Below are positions 24,149 through 33,178 of a DNA stretch of 64,000 bases, one piece after another. Both the position numbers and the translations under genes were made by a program. Where the stretch lies: the NCBI GenBank assembly GCA_028873595.1, contig JAPPOV010000033.1, forward strand, positions 295,165 through 359,164, written 5' to 3'. The notes beneath the pieces are model-generated. The model searched no databases. It saw nothing but the letters and a program-made list of their open reading frames with translations, and was not told where the DNA came from. Origin of the DNA: Gemmatimonadota bacterium. GTDB lineage: Bacteria; Gemmatimonadota; Gemmatimonadetes; Longimicrobiales; Gaopeijiaceae. The stretch's first letter is position 1. The number at the start of each line of letters is the position of its first letter.

Positions 24149-25127
24149 CGGGCATCCAGTTGGCGAGTCGCTCGGCCAGACGAAAGATAGAGCGGGGGGC
24201 GGATCCCTCCGCCTTGTTGTTCGCGATCACGAAGGCGGGGCGCTCCGCGATGAGGCCGTCCAGGACCGCTTTCACGATCGCCTCACGTGAGCCGGGATCT
24301 TCGTCGACGATTCGATCGAAGGGCTGATAGCGCTCTCTGGCGACCTCGTACCGGAGGCCGCCGTGCAGCATCCAGCGAACGATGAGCGCCGGTTGGTAGA
24401 AGGGTGAGACGCTCTCGAGCTGCTTTTCGATTGATGCCATGGAGGGGTGCACGGTATAGCAGTGAGCGACTCCCGTGGCCTGGAGAAGCTTGGCGTAGTC
24501 ATCGTTCATGAAGCCCGGCGTGCGGATCTCGACGGCATAGAGCGGACCCTCGGGAAGTGCGTCCAGGAATCGGAAGAGCCGTTCGTGAAAGCGACGCGCA
24601 CCACCCACGAGGTTGGGTGGAATCGGAGAGAACTGGAAGAGCAATGGTCCGGCCTTGCGTGCCAGCCCCTCGAGCATCGGGGTCAGGACTTCTTCGACTG
24701 CGTACTGCGGGTCCAGAAAGAACGGGTTCGTGCCTCGAGTCCCAAAGCCCTCCGGAGCGGTCGGGGACGTCAGGAGACGGTCCGCTTTGACGAGGAACCG
24801 GAAGTCTCTCGGTACCGCCTGCGCATACCGTCTGTATGTCGCAGCGTCGATCGAGCGGTAGTAGGTGCGGTCGAGGCCGACTGTCCGAAGGAGGGGGTGC
24901 ATGGCGTAGGCGGCCAGGCCGTGCTTCGCGAGGCGATCCTGAGGAGCTGCGCGGTCGTAGACGATCCCGTCCCAGCCGGGGAAGCTCCACGACGATGTCC
25001 CGAGCCGTACCGACCTCGAGAGTCGGCTCGCGACGTCCGTCAGGCGTTCGGGTACGTGTGCAGGGCCGACGGGGGCGCCGTTCGCAACCGGTGTGTCGTC
25101 CGGGAAGAGGCCGAGCTGGAGGTCCAT
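24138..25127 (-). CDS. DUF72 domain-containing protein (YecE-like)
   Basis: 329 aa, soluble. After about 35 residues comes the DUF72 TIM-barrel start V-R-L-G-T-S-S-W-S-F-P-G-W (41-53), then YYRSIDAATYRRYAQAVPRDFRFLVKADR, P-L-L-F-Q-F-S-P-I-P, L-Y-A-V-E-I-R-T-P-G and a late F-V-I-A-N-N-K-A-E-G-S-A-P segment. These are canonical family blocks. Biochemical function is unknown. It forms a unit with the downstream membrane protein. Confidence 0.92.
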   Translation of the reverse strand: MDLQLGLFPDDTPVANGAPVGPAHVPERLTDVASRLSRSVRLGTSSWSFPGWDGIVYDRAAPQDRLAKHGLAAYAMHPLLRTVGLDRTYYRSIDAATYRRYAQAVPRDFRFLVKADRLLTSPTAPEGFGTRGTNPFFLDPQYAVEEVLTPMLEGLARKAGPLLFQFSPIPPNLVGGARRFHERLFRFLDALPEGPLYAVEIRTPGFMNDDYAKLLQATGVAHCYTVHPSMASIEKQLESVSPFYQPALIVRWMLHGGLRYEVARERYQPFDRIVDEDPGSREAIVKAVLDGLIAERPAFVIANNKAEGSAPRSIFRLAERLANWMPDDP

Positions 25128-25180
25128 TCATGAGGTCTACCCTAACCGTGGCGAAGGATCAAGGCGCTATCATTCTCATT

Positions 25181-25528
25181 ATGGATGTCCAGATTTTTGG
25201 CGTGAAGAACAACGCCGACGTGCGGAAGGCCGAGCGCTTCTTCAAGGAGCGCCGTATCAAGATCCACTTCATGGATTTCAAGCAGCGTAATCCGTCGAAG
25301 GGTGAGCTTCAGCGTTTCTTTCAGAAGTTCGGCGAGGAAAAGCTCATCGACCGCGACTCGAAGCGCTTCAGGAATCTCGGGCTCCACACCGCCTACTACG
25401 GTGATGATCGCTGGCTTCAAATCGCATGCGATGAGCCGTTGATCCTGCGGCAGCCCCTCGTGCGCAGTGGGAGCAACCTTTCGGTCGGCGCGGCCGAGGA
25501 GCAGTGGAAGGAGTGGGTGGCCAGGTAG
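25181..25528 (+). CDS. ArsC/Spx/YffB-like thioredoxin-fold protein lacking the catalytic cysteine
   Basis: 115 aa from the ATG at 25181. The N-terminus is M-D-V-Q-I-F-G-V-K-N-N-A-D-V-R-K-A. In the family the motif is K-N-C-D-x-x-K-K-A; here the active-site Cys position is Asn11. Other blocks remain: RIKIHFMDFKQRNPS (24-38), ELQRFFQKFG and EPLILRQPLV near residues 86-95, with R-Q-P in place of the usual K-R-P. The fold is secure, but arsenate or thiol reductase activity is not possible through the normal cysteine. It may be a protein-binding adaptor like Spx. The gene is divergent from the DUF72 gene. Confidence 0.82.
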   Translation: MDVQIFGVKNNADVRKAERFFKERRIKIHFMDFKQRNPSKGELQRFFQKFGEEKLIDRDSKRFRNLGLHTAYYGDDRWLQIACDEPLILRQPLVRSGSNLSVGAAEEQWKEWVAR

Positions 25529-25768
25529 GTCACTCAGTCGGCGAGGGCATTCACTGGAGATACGAATGCGTCGTCGATGGCCAGCGCTCCCCCACTGCAG
25601 TCAGGGTACCAGAAGTGCGGCGTACGGAGCCGAGGTGCCGATCGACCTTCCTGCTACCCGAGTGTGCAGGCCGAAGGCCCGGCAAAGCCGACTGCGCCTG
25701 ACGCCACGAGGGCAACGGCGACCAGGGGCGTACCGAGAACTCGGCGCGGCCACGGCGAAGGCAGGGTG

Positions 25769-27826
25769 CTACGAGACCGGTCGGCCCCGGGGGAGCATCT
25801 TCACCGCCCAGAGACCGGAGTTCGTATCTGCGAAGAACACGTGGCCCTTGAAGGGCTGCACGCCCCACACCATGGTCGCGTTGGGCGTATACCCGGCGGG
25901 GGACGCGGACTTGAAGACCGCGATCTCACGTCCCTGGGTGTAGAGGTTGCCCATGAGCTCTCCGCTCACGTCCACCATGCGCACGCCGCCCTCGTAGTAC
26001 GCCTGGTACAGGATGTCGTCCTCGACCCACATGTTGTGCGTCCCGAACTCCGGGACCTCGTAGCGGGCGACCATGCTTGGATTCTCCGGATCGGTGAAGT
26101 CGATGATCTGGATGTAGCCTCGCGTGACGAGCGGAATTCCACCGACGCCGGTCTCCGGGTCGTACTGGTCGGCGTACGAACCCATGGAGCGCGGGTATCC
26201 GGCCCAGGCCAGGCCTTGGCGGTTCATGATCTCGTCGCCGAGGAAGAGATACGTCTTCCCGGTCGCTTCAGAGTAGTAGGGGAAGGCTGCGTGCGTTGCC
26301 CCTGAGGGCGTCGGGTAATTGGTGATGAAGACGGGGTTGTCCGGAGATCCGCCCCATCGACCATTTCCAACGTCGACCACGACCACCCCTGTCCCCCACT
26401 CAGAGGAGAATGCCAGTCCGTTCGCGACCCACACGTCGTGGATGCGGCTGTCCGGATGGTTGTATTCAGAGACGTACCGGGGCGCGTAGATGTCCGTCAT
26501 GTCGATGATGACGTACTTGTCACCGTCGGAGAGCGCATAGAGGTAGTCGTCGTCGGCAAACATGTTGTGTACGCCACCGGTGATGCCCTCTTCATAGACG
26601 GTCGCGACCCTCGGCTCACTCGGTACGGCCAGGTCGACGATCACGAGACCGTTACGGCGGTTCGTCGCGCCCTCGCGGGAGAGCACTGCGTAGCGTCCGT
26701 CCGGTGACGCCTTTACGTCATTGACTGTACGCGCGTCGACCTGGATCGAGTCGTATTTCACCGGGGCGGCAGGGTTGGTGACGTCGTAGAAGAATGCGTA
26801 CCCGCCTGAGACCTTGGAGCCGGTCACGACGTAATCCCGGCCGTCCAGGCCCTCGAACGCCCACAGGTCCGTGGTTCGATACCAGTCCTCAGAGCCCTGC
26901 CCGACGACCTCGAGCTCCTGCACGACGTCCCGGGGCTTTGCGTGGAAGGAGTGACGCGCACTCACGGTGCCTGCGGTGGCCGTGACGGTGTGGATGCCCT
27001 GCACATCGGCTACATATGTCCCGAGATCGTTGATCTGACCGGTCGCGGCGGTGCCGAGCATGCCTTCTGTCGCCGTGTAGGCGTGAGACCAGTTCACGGG
27101 GATGTCGTCGCGCACGGTGCCTGATGCATCCCGAACAACGGCTCGAAAGTGAATGACATCGCCTGTCCGTGCTTCGGTCGGACCGCCATCGAGCTCCAGC
27201 GAAATCTCTGGCAGGGGTACAACGTCGTAGGAGAGTGATGTGGATACGCCCTCGAACGACGCGGTGATGGCCGTGCGGCCCGGCTCGATGCCCGTGACGT
27301 TGCCGAAGGCATCGACTCTCGCGACCGATGGGTCGGATGAATTCCATGCTACGGTGGGGTCCGGTCGATGGGATCCGTCGGCGTGTCGTGCCCGGACAAC
27401 GTGTGGCGTCGTCGTTCCCACGAAGAGGGCCGAGTGCTCGGCCAGGATCTCCACGGCGTCGATCGCCGGCCATTCGACGATCACGGGGATACGGGCGGAT
27501 ATCGGCGCCGTGCCGGAGCCGGCCGAGACGACGAGTGTTGCGACGATCTCGAATTCACCCTGTGCGAGACCTTCGACGAATCCGTCGCCCACACGAATCG
27601 AGTTCCGCGGCCCGACGACGCGAATCGGGGCATCGACAGTCGAGCCGGAGGCGTCGACTGCCGAGACGGTGAACGGGACCTGCGCTCCGAGCGCGACGAC
27701 CACGCGGTCGACACTCGGCACCAGACGGGTGACTCGTGCGGCGTCCTGCGAGATCGCCGGAGCGGGCGCGAGCCCGAAGAGCAGGGACAAGAACGCGACG
27801 ACGGCAGACGGGGGCGTACGCTTCAT
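25769..27826 (-). CDS. Secreted protein with bacterial Ig-like domains and LVIVD beta-propeller repeats
   Basis: 685 aa from the ATG at 27826; the open frame extends further but lacks a signal. Signal peptide 1-25. Residues about 30-290 are three Ig-like (BIG2-type) modules with T-V-A-W-N-S-S-D-P-S-V-A-R-V and E-P-G-R-T-A-I-T-A-S. Residues about 300-685 are LVIVD-type propeller repeats with GLVIVDLAVPSEPRV, KYVIIDMTDIYAPRYV, G-V-V-V-V-D-V-G and IQIIDFTDPENPSMV. Such proteins sit on the cell surface; function is unknown. It starts 77 bp downstream of the TolB-like gene on the same strand, so a two-gene transcript is likely. Confidence 0.87.
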   Translation of the reverse strand: MKRTPPSAVVAFLSLLFGLAPAPAISQDAARVTRLVPSVDRVVVALGAQVPFTVSAVDASGSTVDAPIRVVGPRNSIRVGDGFVEGLAQGEFEIVATLVVSAGSGTAPISARIPVIVEWPAIDAVEILAEHSALFVGTTTPHVVRARHADGSHRPDPTVAWNSSDPSVARVDAFGNVTGIEPGRTAITASFEGVSTSLSYDVVPLPEISLELDGGPTEARTGDVIHFRAVVRDASGTVRDDIPVNWSHAYTATEGMLGTAATGQINDLGTYVADVQGIHTVTATAGTVSARHSFHAKPRDVVQELEVVGQGSEDWYRTTDLWAFEGLDGRDYVVTGSKVSGGYAFFYDVTNPAAPVKYDSIQVDARTVNDVKASPDGRYAVLSREGATNRRNGLVIVDLAVPSEPRVATVYEEGITGGVHNMFADDDYLYALSDGDKYVIIDMTDIYAPRYVSEYNHPDSRIHDVWVANGLAFSSEWGTGVVVVDVGNGRWGGSPDNPVFITNYPTPSGATHAAFPYYSEATGKTYLFLGDEIMNRQGLAWAGYPRSMGSYADQYDPETGVGGIPLVTRGYIQIIDFTDPENPSMVARYEVPEFGTHNMWVEDDILYQAYYEGGVRMVDVSGELMGNLYTQGREIAVFKSASPAGYTPNATMVWGVQPFKGHVFFADTNSGLWAVKMLPRGRPVS

Positions 27827-27902
27827 GAGAGTTTGCTGGGTTCGGGTGACACGTCGCCCGGGAGACCGGTTTGTGATGATGGAGGTGCCGAAGCGCCGGG
27901 GA

Positions 27903-28886
27903 TCAGTTCGTCGGGAGCTCGAGCAGCTCAAGTTCAGCGACCAGCGCAATCTGGGTTCCGTCCGGGCTCACGGCGAGGCGCGACAGTTTGACATGAAGGT
28001 CGGAGAAGTCCGCAATCTGCTCCCATGCAGCGCCAGGCTCATAGCGTCGAGCGAACACCCTCGGGCCGTCGGCCATGAGCAGGATGCGCTCGGGCGTCCA
28101 TGCATGGAAGTCACCATTGGCGACCGTCTCGGTGATCGGTTCCGGGGCACTCCCGTCTCCGGGGAGGCGCATGATCGTCGTCGAGCCGTCTGTGTTCCGT
28201 TGTACGTACGAGACGTCGAACGTACCCGGGATCTTGTGAATGGAACGACCGATATCCTGGGTCACGACTCGCGCACGTCCCGTCCGCAGGTCACCAACCT
28301 GCAGCGTTGCCGGATTGCCGAGGACGAACATTGCGAGTGTCGATTCATCGATCCATTTGTGGTATCCGACCGGGGCGATCTCCGGCAGAATCACGGTCGG
28401 GTTCAGCCCGTCCAGGCTGAATCGCCAGAGTCTCTGCATGGAGTCGGCTTCGACTCGGATCGTGGAGATGCCCGACCCGTCCGGGAGCGGGGTTGCCGAG
28501 TACTCGCTCTCCGGTGCGCTCTGGGTAATTCGGGTCACTCGCTCGTCAGCAAAGTCGTAGCGCCAGATATCGGACTGCCCGCTCTGCGCATCGTTGGCGG
28601 TATACCAGAGGCCAGACCCGTCCGGCGTGAAGTGAGGCTGATTGTCGTAATCAGGACGTTGTGTGAGGTTGACCGGCGCACCGATTGCAGGAAGCCCGCC
28701 GGGCTCGCTCGAGAGGTCCGCGACCAGGATGTCGGCGTCGCGCGGTGGCACGAATGTCGACTCATCGGCCTCCGAGGCCGGTGATCGTTCCTCTTCTGTG
28801 TCCCCCCTGCACGCACCGGCCACGGCCAGGATCCCAGCCGTGAGCACGATCGCGCGGCGGGCGCAGGTGCTCCGTGTGTTACTCAT
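27903..28886 (-). CDS. TolB-like WD40-type beta-propeller lipoprotein
   Basis: 327 aa from the ATG at 28886, fixed by a GGAGG SD 4 nt upstream and a lipoprotein signal (S-T-C-A-R-R then a hydrophobic core and G-A-C lipobox near residue 24). Propeller blades include TQRPDYDNQPHFTPDGSGLW, SDIWRYDFADERVTRI and RLAVSPDGTQIALV, the PD40/TolB repeat pattern. Predicted periplasmic, probably inner-leaflet-anchored. The start overlaps a small upstream frame by ATGA. Confidence 0.85.
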   Translation of the reverse strand: MSNTRSTCARRAIVLTAGILAVAGACRGDTEEERSPASEADESTFVPPRDADILVADLSSEPGGLPAIGAPVNLTQRPDYDNQPHFTPDGSGLWYTANDAQSGQSDIWRYDFADERVTRITQSAPESEYSATPLPDGSGISTIRVEADSMQRLWRFSLDGLNPTVILPEIAPVGYHKWIDESTLAMFVLGNPATLQVGDLRTGRARVVTQDIGRSIHKIPGTFDVSYVQRNTDGSTTIMRLPGDGSAPEPITETVANGDFHAWTPERILLMADGPRVFARRYEPGAAWEQIADFSDLHVKLSRLAVSPDGTQIALVAELELLELPTN

Positions 28887-29128
28887 GATTCCTCCAGAAA
28901 TGCGATCAGGCATGCATGGTCTCTTGGTGCGCCGCCGCCACTGAGGACCGGGCTCAGCAAGCGCGACAGGAACGCCTCGAGTCTTCGGGCATACGAACCG
29001 AGCAGTCCACCCGTCCACCAGAGGTCGATCCCTCGCCGGCGGGGGTCTGCCAGCCACTTCGTTCCCGAAGGTGGCCAAGAGAGCCGTGGAGCCGGAGTTG
29101 AGATCCCGGACGCAGCGTTGGTGCTCAT
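28883..29128 (-). CDS. Possible small protein (81 aa) coupled to the TolB-like gene
   Basis: The frame runs from an ATG at 29128 to a stop that overlaps the TolB-like ATG by ATGA; its last codons contain that gene's SD. The sequence looks protein-like (WWTGGLLGSYARRLEAFLSR near residues 38-57, then LSPVLSGGGAPRDHACLIAF), but no family is recognised and no clear SD precedes the ATG. It sits in a 412-bp divergent gap that is otherwise only promoter DNA. Confidence 0.3.
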   Translation of the reverse strand: MSTNAASGISTPAPRLSWPPSGTKWLADPRRRGIDLWWTGGLLGSYARRLEAFLSRLLSPVLSGGGAPRDHACLIAFLEES

Positions 29129-29298
29129 CGCCTTGTCTTGCTTGAGTGAGCGTTTCGACGTCTGCGGCCAAGATACACATGCATTCCGCCGATCGCCCCG
29201 CTTATCCGTCGACGCCGTCGGCGATCCGTCACATTCGGGGTCACCTAAGCGTCATGTCGGTACCATAGGTCGACATCATTCGACTGGGGGTGAACGAG

Positions 29299-29769
29299 AT
29301 GCCATTCCGTGTGCTGAACATGTTGCTGCTCGTAGCTGGAGCCGTCGGGGCAGGGGGCTGTGAGGTCCTTGGCGTCGGAGACGGAGCGGAAAGAGAGCTC
29401 GAGTGGCATCGGGATCGCTGGGTCTCGCTGGCGATGACCTCCTACGAGTACGTCCTTTCCCGACAGTGCTTCTGTGCTCCCACGTTCACGGGTTCGGTTC
29501 GGGTGCGCGTAGAAAACGGCATCGTCACGAGTCGTGTGTTCGATAACGCAAATGACTCGATTCGCGGGGAACCGGGGGACGCGTTTCCGACCGTCGAGGG
29601 ACTCTTCGACGTGATTGGGGAGGCGTACGATCGAGACGCTTATCGGGTCGACGTCACGTTCGACCCGGAGACGGGTGTGCCGCTCGATGTCTACATCGAC
29701 TACGATGAGAACATCCTCGACGAAGAGCTCGGCTTCGAGGTCAGGACGTTGCCGGTTTCTTTGCCGTAG
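29299..29769 (+). CDS. DUF6174 domain lipoprotein
   Basis: 156 aa from the ATG at 29299; a GTG three codons earlier lies within the GGGGGTG SD. Lipoprotein signal with G-G-C lipobox near residue 18. DUF6174 features: Y-E-Y-V-L-S-R-Q-C-F-C (about 46-56), V-R-V-R-V-E-N-G-I-V, T-V-E-G-L-F-D-V-I-G and V-D-V-T-F-D-P-E-T-G-V-P-L-D-V-Y-I-D-Y-D. Function unknown. Envelope location is inferred from the signal. Confidence 0.85.
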   Translation: MPFRVLNMLLLVAGAVGAGGCEVLGVGDGAERELEWHRDRWVSLAMTSYEYVLSRQCFCAPTFTGSVRVRVENGIVTSRVFDNANDSIRGEPGDAFPTVEGLFDVIGEAYDRDAYRVDVTFDPETGVPLDVYIDYDENILDEELGFEVRTLPVSLP

Positions 29770-29841
29770 GTGCGCGACATCCCTCGATCGCTCCGGCACG
29801 ACTGCGGCGGGTGGGTCGGTCGGTCCTCTCCATGAACCGGA

Positions 29842-31314
29842 TTGGAACCGTATATTTCTGACCGGTTCGACCGATCGGGTCGATCCATCGAGCTTTCGAA
29901 CGATCTCGTGGCCCCACACGCTTCGTCACGTCGCCTGGCGACCGTCACCGTACCCGCGCCCGATCTGCATCCTCGTCCGTTTCTGCGGCACGCGGAAGGC
30001 GAGGCGCGAGGTTTCTGGGCTCGGGGCGAGCGGTGGGTCGCCCACCGTGGGGTTGCGGTCGAGGTGACCCCCGACGCTACCGTGGACGGCGATCGGTTCG
30101 GGACGATAGCCGAGGCCGCCCGACAAGTCGCGCATCGCGCGCTTGTATCGAGCGAGATCGCACGGGCACCGCGGGTGCAGTTCTACGGGGGTTTCTCCTT
30201 TCGCTCCGACCATCATGTCGCGGGCGTGTGGGCGGACTTCCCCGACGGGCTCTTTCACCTTCCCGAGGTCGAGCTCGAAGGAGACGGCACAGGTGATGCT
30301 TGGCTCCGTGTTCGAGCGATGGTCGATGCCCAGGCAGGCGACGAGATATTCCAGCGCCTTCGTACGAGGGCGGAGGCTCTTCGGGCGGAACTCGCATCGA
30401 GAGCTGACTTCACCGGTCGATCCGAGCAGGTTGCAGGTAGAGCGATCGCCACCGAGCGGGCGAGTTGGGAAGCCGCGGTCGACGCTTCTCTCGGAGCGAT
30501 TCGATCGGGCTCCATCTCCAAGGCGGTCCTGGCGCGCACGATGGATGTCGACCTGGATGGACATGTCGACCCGGTCGACGTCGTCGCCCGCCTTTGGGAG
30601 GTGAATCGGGGCAGCCACGTCTTCTTGTTCGAGCCCGCCCCTGGAGCAGCGATCGTCGGGGCTGCGCCCGAGACGGTCGCGACACTTCGCGACGGCGTCT
30701 TCCACGCCACGGCTGTCGCCGGATCGATTCGCAGGGGCGACTCCCCAAGGGAACAGGCAGAGCTCGCTGCCAAACTGCTCGCGTCGGACAAGGACCGGGC
30801 GGAGCAGCGTATCGCGCTGGACGACATGCTCGCGCGACTGGAGACCATCGCTCACCGGATTCGGACAGACCCTCAGCCCCACGTGCTGACCCTGGCGCGA
30901 ATCCAGCACCTCGAGACGGAAATCCGCGCATCGATCCCTGCGGGTGTCGGGGTGCTCGACCTCGTTCGTCTTCTCCATCCGACCGCCGCGGTCTGCGGTC
31001 TCCCGCGAGACGCCGCGATGCGCTTCCTCGAACGCGAGGAATCATTCGAACGGGGTTGGTATGCGGGTCCTGTCGGGTGGTTCGATGGCGAGGGTAACGG
31101 CGTCTTCGCTCCTGCACTGCGCACAGGTGTGTCGACCGGGTCCGGCTGGAGGTTGTTCGCGGGGGCCGGGATCGTGGAGGGTTCGGTGCCGTCACTCGAA
31201 TGGGATGAGACGGCCATCAAGTTCGAGCCGATGCTCGACGCCCTCAGGGGTGCTGGGGCCGATCTGGAGAAAGTGACGGTTACGGACACTGAGACGATCG
31301 GTCGGGGCAAGTGA
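29842..31314 (+). CDS. menF: Isochorismate synthase (menaquinone pathway)
   Basis: Up to 490 aa, chorismate-binding family. Conserved blocks are S-I-S-K-A-V-L-A-R (catalytic-base Lys near residue 231), F-L-F-E-P (about 261-265), G-A-A-P-E-T (about 273-278), T-A-V-A-G-S-I-R-R-G (about 291-300), VLTLARIQHLETEIRA and G-W-Y-A-G-P-V-G-W. It converts chorismate to isochorismate, the first menaquinone step. The start is uncertain: the TTG at 29842 gives the longest frame, but a GTG at 29908 is equally possible, since a TATATT box at 29851 could be a promoter element between them. The stop overlaps menD by GTGA. Confidence 0.9.
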   Translation: MEPYISDRFDRSGRSIELSNDLVAPHASSRRLATVTVPAPDLHPRPFLRHAEGEARGFWARGERWVAHRGVAVEVTPDATVDGDRFGTIAEAARQVAHRALVSSEIARAPRVQFYGGFSFRSDHHVAGVWADFPDGLFHLPEVELEGDGTGDAWLRVRAMVDAQAGDEIFQRLRTRAEALRAELASRADFTGRSEQVAGRAIATERASWEAAVDASLGAIRSGSISKAVLARTMDVDLDGHVDPVDVVARLWEVNRGSHVFLFEPAPGAAIVGAAPETVATLRDGVFHATAVAGSIRRGDSPREQAELAAKLLASDKDRAEQRIALDDMLARLETIAHRIRTDPQPHVLTLARIQHLETEIRASIPAGVGVLDLVRLLHPTAAVCGLPRDAAMRFLEREESFERGWYAGPVGWFDGEGNGVFAPALRTGVSTGSGWRLFAGAGIVEGSVPSLEWDETAIKFEPMLDALRGAGADLEKVTVTDTETIGRGK

Positions 31315-33068
31315 CCGGCTCTCCTGCCAACACCGCTTGGGCCCGCGGGCTCATCGACGAGCTGGCGCGGGCCGGCCTGCGGGAGGTCGTGGTCGCGCCG
31401 GGCTCGCGGTCTACGCCGCTCGTCTTGGCGTGCGCCGCGGATGACCGACTCCGTGTTCGGGTCCACCTGGACGAGCGGTCGTGTGGCTTCTTCGCACTCG
31501 GAGTCGGTAAGGCCAGCGGTCAGCCAGCAGCCGTGATCACGACATCGGGGACCGCGGTCGCGAACCTCTTCCCAGCCGTCGTGGAGGCGAGTCAGTCTGG
31601 TGTTCCGCTCCTAGTCCTCTCTGCGGATCGACCCCACCGTCTGAGAGGGGCCGACGCCAACCAAGCGATCGATCAGCTGCGAATCTTCGGTCCGTATCCG
31701 AAGGCGTTTTTCGAGTTGCCGGAGCCTTCTCTGGATGGTCGTTCGCTACGACATGTGAGGGGCATCGCCGCCCGAGCGTGGGCAACTGCATGTGGCCACC
31801 GCGGGGGACCGGTCCATGTGAACGTTCCGTTCGACAAGCCGCTCGAGCCCGAACTGCCTTCCGCCGGGGACGTCGCACGCGACGCGATCGCGTACGAAGG
31901 TCGATCGGACGGTACCCCGCTCGTGCACGTCGAGTCTGCCCGCCCGACCGTGACGGAGGACCAGCTCGAAGCGCTGGCTGGACGTCTCCGCCGTCGTTCG
32001 GTCGTCATCGTTGCAGGGCCGACCGAGGAGCGAGCACGGCTCGGCCCCGCGGTGCGTCGTCTTGCGGCGGTGACCGGCTTCCCGGTGCTGGCCGATCCAT
32101 TGAGTGGCGCGCGGTTCGGGTTTCGCGATGAGGCTCTGGTGGTCGCGGGATATGATCTCTTCCTGCGCGACGAACAGATTCGGGCGCAGCTCGCCCCCGA
32201 GGTCGTCCTGCGGGTCGGGGCGTCACCGACGTCTGTAGCGCTCCAGCGGTGGCTCTTCCAGCATGCAGACGCACATCAGGTCGTGATCGACGACGGGCCG
32301 CGGTGGAAGGACCACGGAGGGACCGCGACGACCTATCTGGTCGCAGACCCGACCAATGCGCTTGATCGACTATCGGCGGGCTGGCCTGGCTCAGACGGAG
32401 CCGCGTCAGTCGGGTGGACGGCTGCAGACGCTGCTGCGCGAAGGGTCCTCGCGGGGATCGCGGATGAGGACCTGGGTGAAGGAGGGGTGGCTGCGGCTAC
32501 GATGCGGGCGCTGCCGGATGGTGCCACCCTCTTCGTGTCTTCCTCGATGCCGATCCGGGACGTCGACGCCTTCGTGTCTCCCGCCTCCAGGGACGTGTCC
32601 GTTTTCGGGAGCCGGGGGGCAAGTGGGATCGACGGGGTCGTGTCGACCGCGTTCGGCGTCTCATCGCAGCGCAGGGGGCCGTCCGTTCTCCTGATCGGTG
32701 ACGTCGCTCTCTTCCACGATCAGAATGGCTTGATGTGGAGTCGGGAGACCGACGCGCCCGTCGTGATCGTACTCGTCGACAATGACGGGGGAGCGATTTT
32801 CGGAATGCTCCCAATCTCGGATCACGACCCCGACTTTACCACGTACTTCACGACGCCTCACGGCCTCGATCTTTCCGAGGCGGCCAGGGCGTATGGCCTC
32901 GCCGTGGACGACGTTCCGATTCAGGGTGTGGAATCGGCCGTTCGGGCCGCGATGTCCTCGGGTGTGTCCGCGCTCGTTCACGTGCGCACGGATGGTGAGG
33001 ACGGTCACCGTCTTCGGGCGGGCGCTAGGGACGCTGTGATCACGAGTGTGCGCGAAGCGCTGCACTAA
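31311..33068 (+). CDS. menD: 2-succinyl-5-enolpyruvyl-6-hydroxy-3-cyclohexene-1-carboxylate synthase
   Basis: 585 aa with a GTG start overlapping the menF stop. ThDP-dependent enzyme: N-terminal Pyr domain with V-V-A-P-G-S-R-S-T-P-L (about 26-36), LDERSCGFFALG and V-I-T-T-S-G-T-A-V-A-N; catalytic Glu in the H-L-D-E-R-S motif near residue 50. The C-terminal PP domain has G-D-V-A-L-F-H-D-Q-N-G-L then V-D-N-D-G-G-A-I-F, the MenD version of the GDG...N metal motif. It condenses isochorismate with 2-oxoglutarate. Length matches the family. Confidence 0.95.
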   Translation: MTGSPANTAWARGLIDELARAGLREVVVAPGSRSTPLVLACAADDRLRVRVHLDERSCGFFALGVGKASGQPAAVITTSGTAVANLFPAVVEASQSGVPLLVLSADRPHRLRGADANQAIDQLRIFGPYPKAFFELPEPSLDGRSLRHVRGIAARAWATACGHRGGPVHVNVPFDKPLEPELPSAGDVARDAIAYEGRSDGTPLVHVESARPTVTEDQLEALAGRLRRRSVVIVAGPTEERARLGPAVRRLAAVTGFPVLADPLSGARFGFRDEALVVAGYDLFLRDEQIRAQLAPEVVLRVGASPTSVALQRWLFQHADAHQVVIDDGPRWKDHGGTATTYLVADPTNALDRLSAGWPGSDGAASVGWTAADAAARRVLAGIADEDLGEGGVAAATMRALPDGATLFVSSSMPIRDVDAFVSPASRDVSVFGSRGASGIDGVVSTAFGVSSQRRGPSVLLIGDVALFHDQNGLMWSRETDAPVVIVLVDNDGGAIFGMLPISDHDPDFTTYFTTPHGLDLSEAARAYGLAVDDVPIQGVESAVRAAMSSGVSALVHVRTDGEDGHRLRAGARDAVITSVREALH

Positions 33069-33178
33069 CCGACGCGTACCCTCACGCTGGCCTCCACGGT
33101 TCGATAGCTTCTTGCCGACTTGAGATCCCCCTCCGAGGACATGATGAGCAAGCCACACTCGAAGGAAGGGAAGACGGT

